From NCBI RefSeq assembly GCF_900114445.1, contig NZ_FOTB01000002.1, positions 83,742 to 147,741 of the forward strand: a stretch of 64,000 nt of DNA, given 5' to 3'. Of the stretch, positions 41,101-50,517 are shown piece by piece; position 1 is the stretch's first letter, and every line of letters begins with the position of its first letter. The position numbers and the translations under genes were made by a program. This DNA is from Salinicoccus halodurans. Its GTDB lineage: Bacteria > Bacillota > Bacilli > Staphylococcales > Salinicoccaceae. Under the pieces are notes generated by a model, which ran no database searches, was not told the DNA's origin, and saw only the letters and a list, made by a program, of their open reading frames with translations.

Positions 41101-41614
41101 CAAACTCCCCGAAATGGACAGCCTGATTCATCCTTCTGTACCCCAGACTCACGAGATCTTCTATGAACTGATCGTAATCCAGAATGCTTCCGATCTTTAT
41201 CGTTTTTTCATAGCCGAGCAGCTTTTCTTTCGGCATCAGAGGTTTCAAAAGTGCATGGACCGGCACGACAAATAGCCCCGGCTCTTCGTGCGCCAGAGCA
41301 AACAATGCACTCATTCTGGATTTCATGAACTCAGGGCTTTGTTTAGCATGATTTTCTATCATGATATCGCCTACCGGAAAGGTATAGACGTTATCCATCA
41401 TATCCATCAGCGGATTCGCAATTTTCTCCATCTGATGGTTGTTCTGTACAAACAGGACGATCGGCCGGTTTTCTTTTTGGGACAATTCATAAAGAAGCGT
41501 CGGCTTGAAGTCATCATTAACACCCGTCACCATCATATTGAGACGGTCAGAGTGGTTCGCTACTTCCTGGAACCGCTCATCCTGCTGTATTCTTTCTGAT
41601 ACTTTACTGTTCAT
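38144..41614 (-). CDS. mfd: Mfd, transcription-repair coupling factor
   Basis: 1156 residues. UvrB-like N-terminal module (~1-330), CarD-like RNA polymerase interaction domain near 490-560 ([17 protein letters not shown]), SF2 translocase with [11 protein letters not shown] near 640 and [14 protein letters not shown] near 740, and the C-terminal TRCF domain. It removes stalled polymerase and recruits UvrA. The ATG at 41614 has GGTGAT upstream; ATGs at 41620 and 41626 are poorer. It overlaps the pth end by 11 bp. Confidence 0.97.
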   Translation of the reverse strand: MNSKVSERIQQDERFQEVANHSDRLNMMVTGVNDDFKPTLLYELSQKENRPIVLFVQNNHQMEKIANPLMDMMDNVYTFPVGDIMIENHAKQSPEFMKSRMSALFALAHEEPGLFVVPVHALLKPLMPKEKLLGYEKTIKIGSILDYDQFIEDLVSLGYRRMNQAVHFGEFAVRGDIIDIHMPEQLVRVELFDDEVDSLRAIDPETQRSIGNIESVTMEPYAEYILEPKERELLLGKIETLYEETKEGLDSASLETLSEYYDTVTHPDQTFNHLVHYSHLLESGEISILDYMTDGHRVIVDEVKNMAAAYEAEFNSIGGYYESMVEAGRMFKGGGNYLEGQYERLLSLKGSTFFNLFTKSMPVEIGHIVKISVRPTEIYYGQYDILASNLNKMLNDEYMISIVLRDEDEIKKTHQLLEDLKIPSYIEEIPVDSGIVLTTGTLAKGFILPFMKVAVLGSKELYNKTARKKKRSKKLTNAEKIKSYQELNVGDYVVHVHHGVGRYMGIETLDVGGIHNDYMKLQYRGTDQLYIPVDQMDLVQKYVSSDDGQPKMHKLGGTEWKKTKAKVEANVNEIADELLKLYQERSQAQGFQFSEDTEMQSSFEARFPYEPTPDQYASVNEIKKDMEEIRPMDRLLCGDVGYGKTEVAIRAAFKAVQDGKQVAFLVPTTILAAQHFESLIERIEDFPVNVEMMSRFRTAAQLKKTREGLKKGTVDIVVGTHKILANTVEYKDLGLLIIDEEQRFGVKHKEKIKQLKTNVDVLTLTATPIPRTLHMSLTGVRDLSVIETPPENRFPVQTYVLEFQPNFVKEAIERELARDGQVFYLHNRVDTIYQKKAHVEALVPDAEVAVMHAKMNEKEVEETMLAFVNGEYDVLVTTTIIETGVDVPNANTLIIEDADRFGLSQLYQLRGRVGRSSRISYAYLFHQPDKVLTEVAEKRLEAIKEYTELGSGFKIAMRDLNIRGAGNLLGKHQSGFIDSVGYELYSEMLETAVKEKQGLEPEPEPVNIPVDITLDAYIPGTYITHEQSKIDIYRRLRKADSIEAIQDIEDELLDRFGDYPVEVERLLQLVRIKVYALLFGIYQVKEDNRHFYLYVSKNATEQIDGQKLFMDTEEYGRIMKISVQDNEMKITVRSKDVAQLISIMKAIQNSRLEEAI

Positions 41615-42179
41615 TGACATCACCATTATATTCAGTCATAACATCCTGGAACGGCACTGTTACAAAAGCGGTGGATGCATCCGCAGATCTTGCTATCACC
41701 TTTTCAATCAGTGCAGTTTCATCTTTCGGGAACCTGCCCAGTACATAACCGGTGATGGAACCACCCGGTTCCGGCCGGTCGATGCCGATACGGATCCGCT
41801 TATACTTATCTGTCGCCAGGTGCTGGTTGAGCGATTTGATGCCGTTATGTCCACCACCGCTGCCTTTTTGTCTGAGCCTTAATTTGCCCACAGGCAGATC
41901 GAGATCATCATAGAGCACCAGAATATCCCCGACATCAATTTTGTAATAGTCAAGGAGCGGCCGTACACCTTCTCCCGAGAGGTTCATGAATGTCTGCGGC
42001 TTGACCAGCATGATCTTTTCACCGTTCACGTAACCTGCACCGTAATTGCATTTAAATTTATTTTGTGTTAAATCGATCCCCAGATCCAAAGCAAGCTGAT
42101 CTATGACCATAAAGCCTATATTGTGGCGTGTTTTCTCATATTTTCTTCCTGGATTGCCCAGGCCAATGATACATTTCAT
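41604..42179 (-). CDS. pth: Pth, peptidyl-tRNA hydrolase
   Basis: 191 residues. KCIIGLGNPGRKYEKTRHNIGF at the start with the catalytic histidine near residue 19, KPQTFMNLSG near 60 and GSGGGHNGIKS near 107. It frees peptidyl-tRNAs. ATG 42179 follows GGGGTGA. Between rplY and mfd as usual. Confidence 0.96.
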   Translation of the reverse strand: MKCIIGLGNPGRKYEKTRHNIGFMVIDQLALDLGIDLTQNKFKCNYGAGYVNGEKIMLVKPQTFMNLSGEGVRPLLDYYKIDVGDILVLYDDLDLPVGKLRLRQKGSGGGHNGIKSLNQHLATDKYKRIRIGIDRPEPGGSITGYVLGRFPKDETALIEKVIARSADASTAFVTVPFQDVMTEYNGDVNEQ

Positions 42180-42200
42180 CAAATCACCCCATACAACGTT

Positions 42201-42230
42201 AAAAAAGGCGATGGGAACTCCACCGCCGTT
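42201..42230 (-). terminator. Terminator or attenuator after rplY
   Basis: GGCGATGGG and the CC-ACCGCC side form a GC-rich hairpin followed by six T residues on the minus strand, 22 bp before pth. Some transcripts may read through into pth. Confidence 0.75.
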
Positions 42231-42245
42231 AGAACATTATAATTA

Positions 42246-42881
42246 TTACTCTTCTTCATCTGCTTCTGAAGCCGCTTCTTCTTCAGAACCTTCAACTTCT
42301 CCGCCTTCAGCATCTTCGTCCGGCTCTTCCTCTTTTTGTGGAGGAACAACAATGACAAGTGCTTCGTCGTCTTCGTTTTCAATAGTGAAATTGCCGCTTT
42401 CACGGATATCGGACACATGGATTGTGTCTCCGATTTCAAGAGCTTCAACGTTCACTTCAATGGATTCAGGGATGTTGTCCGGAGTTGCAGTTACCTGCAC
42501 CTGGAAGTTCGGCTGCTCAACTACGCCGCCTTCTTTGGCACCCGCTGCTTCACCGATCATTTCAACTGTTACATCCACTGTAACTTCAGACTTCATGTTG
42601 ATTGCAACGAAGTCGATATGAGTGATCTGGTTTTTAAGTGAATCGAACTGATAGTCAGTTACCATTACTTTAACCGCTTTCCCGTTCAGGTCCAATTCGA
42701 TTACACCGTTACGGCCCACTTCACGGATTACTTTGATAAATTCGTTTTCATCTACTGATACATTAGTGTTTTCCACTTCGTATCCATAAACGATTGCAGG
42801 GATTTTCCCTGTGGAACGCAGTTCGTTAAGTTCCGAACGCTGTCCTTTGCCTTCTCTGCTTGCTGAAGCCAATTTTGCCAT
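42246..42881 (-). CDS. rplY: RplY/Ctc, 50S ribosomal protein L25 (general stress form)
   Basis: 211 residues: N-terminal 5S-rRNA-binding L25 domain (1-92) with GKIPAIVYG near residue 28, a C-terminal TL5/CTC beta domain, and a highly acidic tail of about 35 residues. It binds 5S rRNA. Ribosome site AAGGTGG. It has its own promoter after prs. Confidence 0.95.
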   Translation of the reverse strand: MAKLASASREGKGQRSELNELRSTGKIPAIVYGYEVENTNVSVDENEFIKVIREVGRNGVIELDLNGKAVKVMVTDYQFDSLKNQITHIDFVAINMKSEVTVDVTVEMIGEAAGAKEGGVVEQPNFQVQVTATPDNIPESIEVNVEALEIGDTIHVSDIRESGNFTIENEDDEALVIVVPPQKEEEPDEDAEGGEVEGSEEEAASEADEEE

Positions 42882-42946
42882 GGTATATTTCCACCTTTCA
42901 TTTACAGACAGTTTACTTTGCCTAATTTAACACATAGCCATGCATA

Positions 42947-42976
42947 ATAATAGCACATTACCCGTACATTTGTAAA
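42947..42976 (-). promoter_or_regulatory. rplY promoter
   Basis: TTTACA (42971-42976) and TATTAT (42947-42952) on the minus strand, 18 bp apart, in the gap after prs. Confidence 0.65.
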
Positions 42977-42991
42977 AGAAACAATGACAAA

Positions 42992-43966
42992 TTAGTTGTC
43001 GAACAGAATGCTGACGGATTCCTCTTCATAAACACGGACGATTGCCTGTGCCATCAATTCTCCGACAGAAAGTTCAACAATTTTGTCTATCTTCTTCTCT
43101 TCAGGTAACTGGATGGAGTTCGTCACAACCAATTCTTTGATTACAGACTCTTCAATTCTGGATATTGCCGGGCCTGAAAGCACCGGGTGGGTACAGCAGG
43201 CATAGACTTCCTTTGCGCCCTTATCCAGAAGTGCCTGTGCAGCCAGCTTCATAGTACCGCCTGTATCGATGATGTCATCGATGATGATTGCAGTACGCCC
43301 TTCGATTTCACCGACAATGTTCATCACTTCAGCAACATTCGGTCTTGGACGGCGCTTATCAATGATAGCAATCGGTGTCTTCAGACGGTCAGCCATTTTA
43401 CGTGCACGCGTCACCCCGCCGTGATCCGGAGATACGACGACGACTTCATCGAAGTTCATATCCTTATGTTCAAGGAAGTAATCACTTAAAATCGGCACAC
43501 CCATAAGGTGGTCGATAGGGATGTCGAAGAAGCCCTGGATCTGCGGCGCATGCAGGTCGAGGGAAATTACACGATCCGCCCCTGCTGTTTCTATCAGGTT
43601 TGCGACGAGCTTCGCAGTGATCGGTTCACGCGCACGGCTTTTGCGATCCTGGCGCGCATATCCGTAATAAGGCATTACAATATTGATTGTCGCTGCTGAA
43701 GCACGCTTCAATGCATCGATCATGATCAGCAGCTGCATCAGGTGTTCGTTGACCGGCTGGCTTGTCGGCTGGACAACAAATACATCACACCCACGCACAC
43801 TCTCTTCTATATTGACCTGTACTTCTTCATCAGAAAAATGCTGTACCGTAATTTTACCTAAAGGAATGCCGATATGCTCAGCGATCTCTTCTGCGAGGGG
43901 CTGGTTGCCTTTTAAAGAGAAAAGGCGCAGGCTGGAATTTTTGTACTGGTTGCTAGAAGCTAACAT
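42992..43966 (-). CDS. prs: Prs, ribose-phosphate pyrophosphokinase
   Basis: 324 residues. [16 protein letters not shown] near residue 45, [12 protein letters not shown] near 100, [16 protein letters not shown] near 135 and the PRPP loop [11 protein letters not shown] near 222. It makes PRPP, used by HisG, Hpt and purine synthesis. ATG 43966 follows GGAGG at six bases; an ATG six bases earlier is too close. It is 12 bp after glmU. Confidence 0.97.
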   Translation of the reverse strand: MLASSNQYKNSSLRLFSLKGNQPLAEEIAEHIGIPLGKITVQHFSDEEVQVNIEESVRGCDVFVVQPTSQPVNEHLMQLLIMIDALKRASAATINIVMPYYGYARQDRKSRAREPITAKLVANLIETAGADRVISLDLHAPQIQGFFDIPIDHLMGVPILSDYFLEHKDMNFDEVVVVSPDHGGVTRARKMADRLKTPIAIIDKRRPRPNVAEVMNIVGEIEGRTAIIIDDIIDTGGTMKLAAQALLDKGAKEVYACCTHPVLSGPAISRIEESVIKELVVTNSIQLPEEKKIDKIVELSVGELMAQAIVRVYEEESVSILFDN

Positions 43967-43978
43967 GTTCATCCTCCA

Positions 43979-45340
43979 TTAATTATCTTTTTTATAATAT
44001 CCCGTCTTTGTCGTCTGTCTGTTTCTTGCGATTGCAAGACTGTCTTCAGGAACTTCATCAGTGATTGTCGATCCTGCAGCGATGAATGATCTGTCACCGA
44101 TTTTGACCGGTGCAACCAGATTGGAGTTGCAGCCGATAAATGAATCCATTCCGATTTCCGTCCTGAATTTATTTTTACCATCATAATTCACCGTAATCGT
44201 TCCACATCCCACATTTGTACGGGCGCCGATAAATGCATCACCGATATAGCTCAGATGCGATACTTTGGATTCATTTTCAAGCTTGGATTTCTTCACTTCT
44301 ACGAAATTGCCGATCTTCACTTCTTCCCCAAGTTCGGAATGTGGTCTGAGTTGGGCAAACGGTCCAACTTTCGTACCTCTGCCCACTTTCGCTCCTGTCA
44401 CTACGGAATGCTTGATCTCCACACCATCATCTATGATGGAATCTTTGATTTCTGTTCCAGAAGATATAATAACATTTTTACCGATCTTTGTGTTTCCCTG
44501 AATGACGGCTCCGGGATAAATAATGGAATCCGTTCCGATTTCCACTTCAGCATCGATGTATGTCGTATCCGGATGGATCAACGTCACACCGTTTTGCATA
44601 TGCATTGTATTAATGCGGTTCCTAAGTATCTCTTCAGCATTTGCGAGAGCAACTCTGTCATTTATGCCGAGTGTTTCTTCAAAGTCGGGAGAGATGTAGG
44701 CCTCCACCCGTGCACCCTGCCCGCGGAGGATGGAAACTACGTCCGGCAGATAATATTCATCCTGCGCATTATCGTTATCCACGCTTTCAAGTGCACTGAA
44801 CAGTGACTTATTGTCGAATATGAACGTTCCGGAGCTTACTTCCTTGATTTCGCGTTCCAGATCCGTCGCATCCTTCTCTTCGACGATCCGCTTGACCGAA
44901 CCATTCTCCTTCCTGACAATGCGTCCGTATCCAAACGGAGCCCGGGTGCGGGATGAGAGGATTGTCGCTTTCGCCGCCGTGTCCCGATGATATTTCATGA
45001 ATTCCTGCATCGTCGTCTCTGTAATGAGCGGTGTATCCCCACAGACAACCATCGTGTGACCGTCAAGTTCCGCCAGTTCCTCTTTCCACTGCCTCACTGC
45101 ATGTGCGGTCCCAAGCTGCTCCTCCTGTACTGTCTTATGGATTCCATCACCCAAATATGTGCTTACAGTTTCAGATCCATGACCCAGCACAGCATAGATG
45201 TCGGTGATTCCCGATTTATTCAGATTGCTGATTACATGCTGTATCATCGGAGTGCCACATACTTCATGGAGCACCTTGAATTTTTCGGACTTCATTCTCG
45301 TGCCTTTTCCAGCCGCCAGAATAATCGCTCTCGTTTGCAT
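43979..45340 (-). CDS. glmU: GlmU, bifunctional UDP-GlcNAc synthesis enzyme
   Basis: 453 residues. N-terminal uridyltransferase (AIILAAGKGTRMKS near residue 6, GDTPLI near 102) and C-terminal left-handed beta-helix acetyltransferase from about 250, with hexapeptide repeats such as IGKNVIISSGTEI and the GCGTITVNYDGKNK site near 380. It makes UDP-GlcNAc for the cell wall. GGAGG ribosome site and own promoter. Confidence 0.97.
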   Translation of the reverse strand: MQTRAIILAAGKGTRMKSEKFKVLHEVCGTPMIQHVISNLNKSGITDIYAVLGHGSETVSTYLGDGIHKTVQEEQLGTAHAVRQWKEELAELDGHTMVVCGDTPLITETTMQEFMKYHRDTAAKATILSSRTRAPFGYGRIVRKENGSVKRIVEEKDATDLEREIKEVSSGTFIFDNKSLFSALESVDNDNAQDEYYLPDVVSILRGQGARVEAYISPDFEETLGINDRVALANAEEILRNRINTMHMQNGVTLIHPDTTYIDAEVEIGTDSIIYPGAVIQGNTKIGKNVIISSGTEIKDSIIDDGVEIKHSVVTGAKVGRGTKVGPFAQLRPHSELGEEVKIGNFVEVKKSKLENESKVSHLSYIGDAFIGARTNVGCGTITVNYDGKNKFRTEIGMDSFIGCNSNLVAPVKIGDRSFIAAGSTITDEVPEDSLAIARNRQTTKTGYYKKDN

Positions 45341-45368
45341 ACTCTACCTCCAGTTTATGACTACTCTA

Positions 45369-45397
45369 ATTATATTTTACTACTTGAGTACTTTCAA
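45369..45397 (-). promoter_or_regulatory. glmU-prs promoter
   Basis: TTGAAA (45392-45397) and TATAAT (45369-45374), 17 bp apart, 29 bp before the glmU ATG. Confidence 0.82.
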
Positions 45398-45469
45398 GGC
45401 GAAACGGATATAAGTGGCAAAAGGCTGATGAATTCACTTTTAAAACGGCTGCCGGACCACCTTTTCAAT

Positions 45470-45511
45470 TATAAAATCCCGCAAATCTGTCAATTGACAG
45501 ACCTGCGGGAC
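45470..45511 (-). terminator. spoVG terminator
   Basis: GTCCCGCA and TTGCGGGA, with an inner TCTGTCAATTGACAGA palindrome, form a long stem followed by TTTTAT on the minus strand, just after the spoVG stop. Confidence 0.88.
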
Positions 45512-45519
45512 CTGTTTCA

Positions 45520-45918
45520 CTACTTATCTTCATCAATTTCAAGTTCGCCCTCTTTGGGTTCGTCACGGTGTTCCTCTTCTTCCCTGTCCACTTTTTCTTT
45601 AGTTGGATCGACAATCGATTCTGCAGTATCCGGAGCGCTGTCCCCGGATCCATCAGCTTCCGATTCCGACTCTTCGTAGACTCTCATTACTTCCTCCTGC
45701 ACATGCTGACGCATGTCGGAGTGGATGGGATGGGCAATATCACGGAATTCACCGTCCGGTGTGCGTTTGCTCGGCATTGCTACAAACAGACCGTTATTAC
45801 CTTCAATGACCCTGAGGTCATGTATTACAAATGCATCATCAAATGTAATGGATACAAGTGCTTTCATCCTGTTGTCTTGGTTATTCACTTTCCGCAGTCT
45901 TACATCTGTTATTTTCAT
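45520..45918 (-). CDS. spoVG: SpoVG, RNA/DNA-binding global regulator
   Basis: 132 residues. The conserved SpoVG core ([33 protein letters not shown]) spans 1-82 and is followed by a ~50-residue Glu/Asp-rich tail. In staphylococci SpoVG affects capsule, cell division and antibiotic tolerance. This is the position after ridA seen in S. aureus, in a non-sporulating lineage. Ribosome site GGGGGAA. Confidence 0.94.
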   Translation of the reverse strand: MKITDVRLRKVNNQDNRMKALVSITFDDAFVIHDLRVIEGNNGLFVAMPSKRTPDGEFRDIAHPIHSDMRQHVQEEVMRVYEESESEADGSGDSAPDTAESIVDPTKEKVDREEEEHRDEPKEGELEIDEDK

Positions 45919-45983
45919 AGTGTGCTTCCCCCAATAAGATTATTGTTGGATCGTATGTGTACTGCTTCAGTCCACCAATGCTT

Positions 45984-46364
45984 TTATGATTCCATTTTCG
46001 ATGCAACGACTTCTATTTCAACCTGTACATCTTTAGGTAGACGACTCACTTCTACACATGATCTTGCAGGTAGTTTACCCGAAAAATAAGCGCCATAAAC
46101 GTCATTGATCTTTGGGAAGTCCCCCATATCTTTAATGAAAATCGTCGTCTTCACTATATTTTCAAACCCCATGTCAGCCGCTTCAAGGACCGCGCCGACA
46201 TTTTCCATTACCTGTTTCGTCTGTTCTTCCACATCATCTGATACGATTTCCCCTTCAAGAGTCAATGGTATCTGACCGGATGAATAAAACATGTCACCGA
46301 CTTTTACTCCGTGGCTGTATGGTCCGAGTGCTTCAGGTGCATTTTTAGAATTAATTGGTTCCAT
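45984..46364 (-). CDS. ridA: RidA (YabJ), enamine/imine deaminase
   Basis: 126 residues of the YjgF/RidA trimer family. [21 protein letters not shown] near residue 15 and [22 protein letters not shown] near 100 with the catalytic arginine. It removes reactive imines. AAAGGAG precedes the ATG at about ten bases. Next to purR, as in Bacillus. Confidence 0.95.
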   Translation of the reverse strand: MEPINSKNAPEALGPYSHGVKVGDMFYSSGQIPLTLEGEIVSDDVEEQTKQVMENVGAVLEAADMGFENIVKTTIFIKDMGDFPKINDVYGAYFSGKLPARSCVEVSRLPKDVQVEIEVVASKMES

Positions 46365-46395
46365 AATTATAAAATCTCCTTTGAATGTTTAAGAT

Positions 46396-47238
46396 TTATG
46401 CTTTTTGAAACTCGTTTTCAATATATTCCAGACAATTGCCTTCTTCTACAAGGAAAGATTGGTTAAACTCATCAATGTCAGACACTTTCAAAAGGGATGT
46501 GTAGTCATTGAAGCGGCGGTGTTCCACCTGTTTCGCTTCGACGAGCACGCTGACTCCCACAACCTGGGCGGAAAACTCCTCCATGAGGTTGATGACACCG
46601 GTGATTGAGCCGCCTGCCCGGAGGAAGTCATCCACCACAAGCACTCTCGAACCTTCCTTCAAAGTCCGCTTCGACAGTACCATCGTTTCTATTTTCCGGG
46701 TGGACCCCGAAACATAGTTTACAGAAACAGTGGACCCTTCCGTGACTTTGTTGTCTTTACGGATTACCGCAACCGGTACATTCAGCTTGCGGGCCACTGC
46801 ATTTGCAAGAGAAATTCCTTTTGTTGCGATCGTTACGACCGCATCAATATCTTCTCTGCCGTACATTGTCGCAATGAGTTCTCCGATGCTGTTCATAAGT
46901 GTGGGATGTCCCATGATGTCGGACATATAAAGATAGCCCCCGGGAAGCAGGCGTTCCTTCGTCTTCAGCATGCCCATGAAATCCTCCACGATTTCCTCAG
47001 CACGGCTGTAGCTGATTTTAGGCTGGAAAGTCACGCCCCCGCCTGCGCCCGCGGTAGTCTGCACGATACCGATGCCGTCATTCTCGAACACGTCTTTGAT
47101 GATCCGGATATCTTCACTGATTGAAGACTTGGCCTGATTGAACTTATCCACAAAAAAAGTGAGTGGAATCAGCTGATTTGGGTGGGCAGTCAAATGCTGG
47201 GTCATGAACACAAGACGTTCACTGCGTTTATATTTCAT
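46396..47238 (-). CDS. purR: PurR, purine operon repressor
   Basis: 280 residues. Winged helix at 1-75 (SERLVFMTQHL, SISEDIRIIK) and a PRT-type effector domain with the PRPP loop VVDDFLRAGGSI near 203. It represses purine genes, released by PRPP. A matching PurBox sits in its own promoter, so autoregulation is likely. AGGAG ribosome site. Confidence 0.95.
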   Translation of the reverse strand: MKYKRSERLVFMTQHLTAHPNQLIPLTFFVDKFNQAKSSISEDIRIIKDVFENDGIGIVQTTAGAGGGVTFQPKISYSRAEEIVEDFMGMLKTKERLLPGGYLYMSDIMGHPTLMNSIGELIATMYGREDIDAVVTIATKGISLANAVARKLNVPVAVIRKDNKVTEGSTVSVNYVSGSTRKIETMVLSKRTLKEGSRVLVVDDFLRAGGSITGVINLMEEFSAQVVGVSVLVEAKQVEHRRFNDYTSLLKVSDIDEFNQSFLVEEGNCLEYIENEFQKA

Positions 47239-47271
47239 AAGATAACTCCTAATACCGTATTTTATATAACG

Positions 47272-47301
47272 ATATTAACATAAAAGTTCGGATTTGAGCA
47301 A
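47272..47301 (-). promoter_or_regulatory. purR promoter with PurBox
   Basis: TTGCTC (47296-47301) and TAATAT (47272-47277), 18 bp apart. Between them AAATCCGAACTTT (47283-47295) matches the PurBox consensus AWWWCCGAACWWT exactly. A clear second box in opposite orientation was not found. Confidence 0.65.
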
Positions 47302-48147
47302 TTAACCGAGCAATCTCACTTTATAAACTTCGGAACAGCATCCTTTCATCGCATTATAAAGATGAGACGCCTGCCTTTCTTTTTGGACAAAACCGAATAC
47401 CGTCGGCCCGCTGCCACTCATCATTGCACAATCTGCGCCGCTTGCCGCCATCCTATCAATCAATTTTTTGACATCCGGATACTTTCGGCAGGTCACTTCC
47501 TGCAGATCATTTTTCATCAGGGAGATGATCTGCGGATAGTCCCCCTCTTTAATGGCAGCAACCATTTCTTCAGAGCCCGGCGGATTCTTTCCCGGCTTCA
47601 GAGCCTGATAGATCGTCTTTGTAGAAACATTGATTTTTGGCTTTGCGAGAATTACCCATGCATTGGGCGGTTTTGGCAGATGTTCGATTTTTTCTCCCCT
47701 GCCTGATGCGATTGCGGTGCCGCCGTGCACACAAAAAGGGATGTCAGACCCCAATTGTGAGGAGAGCTCGGCAAGTGCTTCGGTTTTTATCCCCAGATCA
47801 TAAAGAGCATTCATGCCTCTGAATGTCGCCGCCGCATCCGCCGATCCTCCGGCAAGTCCTGCTGCAATGGGTATTCTTTTATCGATTTTAATATCGACCC
47901 CGGTTTTTATACCGTATGTCTTCATCATCAGGTGTGCTGCCTGATAAGCCAGGTTGCGCCTGTCTGTAGGAACATACTGATGTTCTGTATCGATGATTAT
48001 CTTTTTGTCTTTACGCTTTGAAAAAGAGAGCTGGTCATTCAGGTCAACAGTCGTCATCACCATATTGACTTCATGAAAGCCATCTTCTCTTTTGAACAAT
48101 GTATCCAGCGTCAAATTGATCTTTGCCGGCGCAGTTTCAAAATGCAT
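47302..48147 (-). CDS. ispE: IspE, CDP-ME kinase
   Basis: 281 residues, GHMP kinase. PAKINLTLD near residue 7, the ATP loop PIAAGLAGGSADAAA near 92 and SGSGPTVFGF near 246. It acts in the MEP isoprenoid pathway; where relatives use mevalonate its role may differ, as noted for S. aureus. GGAAGTGA ribosome site. Confidence 0.93.
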   Translation of the reverse strand: MHFETAPAKINLTLDTLFKREDGFHEVNMVMTTVDLNDQLSFSKRKDKKIIIDTEHQYVPTDRRNLAYQAAHLMMKTYGIKTGVDIKIDKRIPIAAGLAGGSADAAATFRGMNALYDLGIKTEALAELSSQLGSDIPFCVHGGTAIASGRGEKIEHLPKPPNAWVILAKPKINVSTKTIYQALKPGKNPPGSEEMVAAIKEGDYPQIISLMKNDLQEVTCRKYPDVKKLIDRMAASGADCAMMSGSGPTVFGFVQKERQASHLYNAMKGCCSEVYKVRLLG

Positions 48148-48175
48148 TCTTTCACTTCCATTTTTACGTTCATTT

Positions 48176-48228
48176 TTGTATCAGTTTATCATAAAACCAC
48201 CTGATACAATATGCACGTTTATCATAAA
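48176..48228. promoter_or_regulatory. Repeated palindromes upstream of ispE
   Basis: GTTTATCATAAA occurs twice in the same orientation (48184-48195 and 48217-48228), 33 bp apart, each containing the palindrome TTTATCATAAA. The first copy is inside a 9-bp inverted repeat TTGTATCAG...CTGATACAA (48176-48209). This is the gap between ispE and the flavin reductase gene and may hold an operator pair. Confidence 0.5.
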
Positions 48229-48240
48229 GTTTTAAGTACT

Positions 48241-48711
48241 TTACTCCGCATCGCTTCTGATGCCTCCATATTGTCCTTTAAAGAACGTCAGCGGTTCTCC
48301 GTCATCAAACAGAATCTCTTCGACCTGGCCCAATATGAGTGTGTGGTCCCCGGCCGGGATCTGCTGGTAATTCTTGCATATAAGTGCAGCCAGACTGTTT
48401 CGGAGCACAGGCACTTCATCAATGACGTCGAACAGGATCTCCCCCTCATACGTCTTCTGTTTGGCAAAATGCATCGACAGATATTTCTGCTCTTCAGTCA
48501 GCAGACTGATACCGAATGATTCGGCTCCTTTCAGCTTATCGAGCATAGTTGCCCGATTATCTATGGAAATTAGAACAAGTTTGGGATCAAGTGACACAGA
48601 CATAAACGCATTCGCAGTCATTCCACGGGTCTCTTCGTCCTCATTCACAGTGATTACAGTTACCCCTGTGGCAAATCTGCCCATTGCGTTCCTGAATGTA
48701 CGATCTTCCAT
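48241..48711 (-). CDS. Flavin reductase-like FMN-binding protein
   Basis: 156 residues of the split-barrel flavin reductase family (RutF/HpaC type): MGRFATGVTVITVN near residue 10, GMTANAFMSVSLDPKLVLISID near 30, and a C-terminal GDHTLILGQVEEI near 120. It probably reduces free FMN/FAD with NAD(P)H for a partner oxygenase not seen here. GAAGGAAG ribosome site. It is absent from this place in S. aureus. Confidence 0.85.
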   Translation of the reverse strand: MEDRTFRNAMGRFATGVTVITVNEDEETRGMTANAFMSVSLDPKLVLISIDNRATMLDKLKGAESFGISLLTEEQKYLSMHFAKQKTYEGEILFDVIDEVPVLRNSLAALICKNYQQIPAGDHTLILGQVEEILFDDGEPLTFFKGQYGGIRSDAE

Positions 48712-48742
48712 AAAAACACTTCCTTCTCGGTTATTTACTAAT

Positions 48743-48786
48743 AAAAAATTGGGAACAGATACATTAAATGTACCATATTCCCAATT
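48743..48786 (-). terminator. Terminator after the ABC-2 permease gene
   Basis: AATTGGGAA pairs with TTCCCAATT with an inner GTACATTTAATGTA palindrome, followed by TTTTATT on the minus strand. Confidence 0.8.
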
Positions 48787-48800
48787 AGTCTGAAAATTTT

Positions 48801-49505
48801 CTATTTGCCTTCATCATTCATCCGCTTTTTGAATGCCCAAGCTGCATAGACGAAACTGAGAAATACCCACCCTCCCAGTATGAGGAGCGGCAACGTCGTT
48901 TCGCCCTCCTGAATGAAAACATACTGGTACAGCGGTGAATAATCGACAATCTGTCTCACTATGTTTGTTTCATCTGTAATCATGATTTCCAGCATCGGTG
49001 TAAATCCGAAGACCATCATGATGGGAAGCATATATACAGAAGTCGTTGCAACACTTTTCACTTCAAGTCCCACCGCAACGCCAAGATTCAGGAAAAATAT
49101 TCCGAGTAGCAGCATCGCTGCAATCACAGCCGGTGACCAGGAAAGGTCTGCATCCATTATTATCAATGAAAGGATAAGGGAGATTGCGGTCATCATGATG
49201 ACAACCAGACTTTTACCGATCAGAATATCCATCATGGAAGCCGGAGACTGCACCAGGCCCCTTAAAGTATCCTTTTCATTTTCTTCTGCCATCATCGTCA
49301 TAATGCCGCTGCAGAGTATCGCTGAGAACGCCACCCCGACAATGATTGAGATGATGACAGGCGGGAACCCTTCATTCGGTTCACCCATATTTCCGTACAT
49401 GAAAGCAAGCACAATCGGGGTGAGTATTGAGGTGAACAGCATCATATTACGCGTAAATTCCTTCAGATCCTTTTCGAATATCGCTATTATTCTTCCTGCA
49501 TTCAT
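48801..49505 (-). CDS. ABC-2 type transporter permease
   Basis: 234 residues with about six membrane helices and the ABC-2 features: an N-terminal cytosolic FEKDLKEFTRN, and NEKDTLRGLVQSPAS in the loop after helix two. The start is ATG 49505, one base after the ATPase stop; the frame continues upstream within the ATPase gene but without a start signal. Partner of the upstream ATPase, likely an exporter of a peptide, lipid or drug. Confidence 0.87.
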   Translation of the reverse strand: MNAGRIIAIFEKDLKEFTRNMMLFTSILTPIVLAFMYGNMGEPNEGFPPVIISIIVGVAFSAILCSGIMTMMAEENEKDTLRGLVQSPASMMDILIGKSLVVIMMTAISLILSLIIMDADLSWSPAVIAAMLLLGIFFLNLGVAVGLEVKSVATTSVYMLPIMMVFGFTPMLEIMITDETNIVRQIVDYSPLYQYVFIQEGETTLPLLILGGWVFLSFVYAAWAFKKRMNDEGK

Positions 49506-49506
49506 A

Positions 49507-50355
49507 TTAGACCAGTTCCTTTCCGGTAACTTTTTTAAAGACTTCGCCCAAAGTCGGATAGTCGCTTCTGATATCGATGACTTCAGAATCGAATAACGCA
49601 CGCTCCAACGCAGGCTTATTTTCCATGCTTCTTGTAACGCTTGTCGTTTTCCCACCGTTATAAGTGATATGGATCTCATTATTTTTGTAGGAATGTCTTA
49701 AAGTTTCCGGGTGTCCCTGTTCAAGAATTTTCCCATTATCAAGGAAAGCCACCTTGTCGCACAGCGTCGTCGCTTCGTCCATATCATGGGTTGTAAGCAT
49801 TACTGTCGTCCCCTGTTCCTTAATACGGAGCAGCATGTCATGGATCCTGTCGGTTGTTATCGGATCCAGTGCACTGGTCGGTTCATCGAGGAATAGCACC
49901 TCAGGCTCGTGCAGTATTGCTTTGCACAAGAGTATACGCTGCTTCATCCCTTTTGATAATACAGATACTCTCTTGTCTTGATGGGATTCCAACCCGACCG
50001 CTTCAAGCACCTGTCTCACACTCTGTTTGTTCGTTCCATACAACTTTCTGAACAGCTCCAGGTTATCCTTCACTGTCAGACGCTCGTATAAGGCACTGTT
50101 ATCAGATAGAATTCCCAATTGTTTTATATAGGACGATCTGCTGAAATCCTTATGTGTATATCCAAGCACTTCAACAGTGCCTTCCGTCGGCTCAAACTCA
50201 CCTGTCAATATTCTGATCGTTGTTGTCTTACCGGAACCGCTGGGACCCAGCAAGCCAAAAACCTCTCCGCGTCCAACACCAAATTCAATACCGTCCAATG
50301 CTTTCTCATTTCCAAAAGTTCTCTTCAAATCCTTTACGGTTATGATTGCTTCCAT
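49507..50355 (-). CDS. ABC-2 exporter ATPase
   Basis: 282 residues with Walker A GPSGSGKTTT near residue 38, signature LSKGMKQR near 135, Walker B VLFLDEPTSALD near 154 and H-loop LTTHD near 188. The family is that of bacteriocin/antibiotic exporters. ATG 50355 follows GGAGG; the frame upstream is not coding. Direct repeats in front of the gene suggest control by the adjacent LytTR regulator. Confidence 0.9.
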   Translation of the reverse strand: MEAIITVKDLKRTFGNEKALDGIEFGVGRGEVFGLLGPSGSGKTTTIRILTGEFEPTEGTVEVLGYTHKDFSRSSYIKQLGILSDNSALYERLTVKDNLELFRKLYGTNKQSVRQVLEAVGLESHQDKRVSVLSKGMKQRILLCKAILHEPEVLFLDEPTSALDPITTDRIHDMLLRIKEQGTTVMLTTHDMDEATTLCDKVAFLDNGKILEQGHPETLRHSYKNNEIHITYNGGKTTSVTRSMENKPALERALFDSEVIDIRSDYPTLGEVFKKVTGKELV

Positions 50356-50472
50356 TTCCGTACCTCCTTCATGTGTTGACTTAAGTCTATGATGGATTTC
50401 AAATGGCTGCGATCGTATTGGAATGAACGGTTGGAAAATCACTTTGAACTGTATGATATATGCTTCAAACGA

Positions 50473-50508
50473 ACTTATTTTCTGCTGATCTGTACTTATT
50501 TCTGCTGA
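50473..50508. promoter_or_regulatory. Direct repeats in front of the ABC-2 operon, probable LytTR site
   Basis: On the plus strand ACTTATTTTCTGCTGA (50473-50488) and ACTTATTTCTGCTGA (50494-50508) are a tandem direct repeat with a period of 20-21 bp, about two helical turns. LytTR regulators bind paired direct repeats of this spacing. The repeats lie between the regulator stop and the ATPase start, upstream of an AT-rich region without a good -35, as expected for an activated promoter. Confidence 0.6.
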
Positions 50509-50517
50509 AATGTACCG

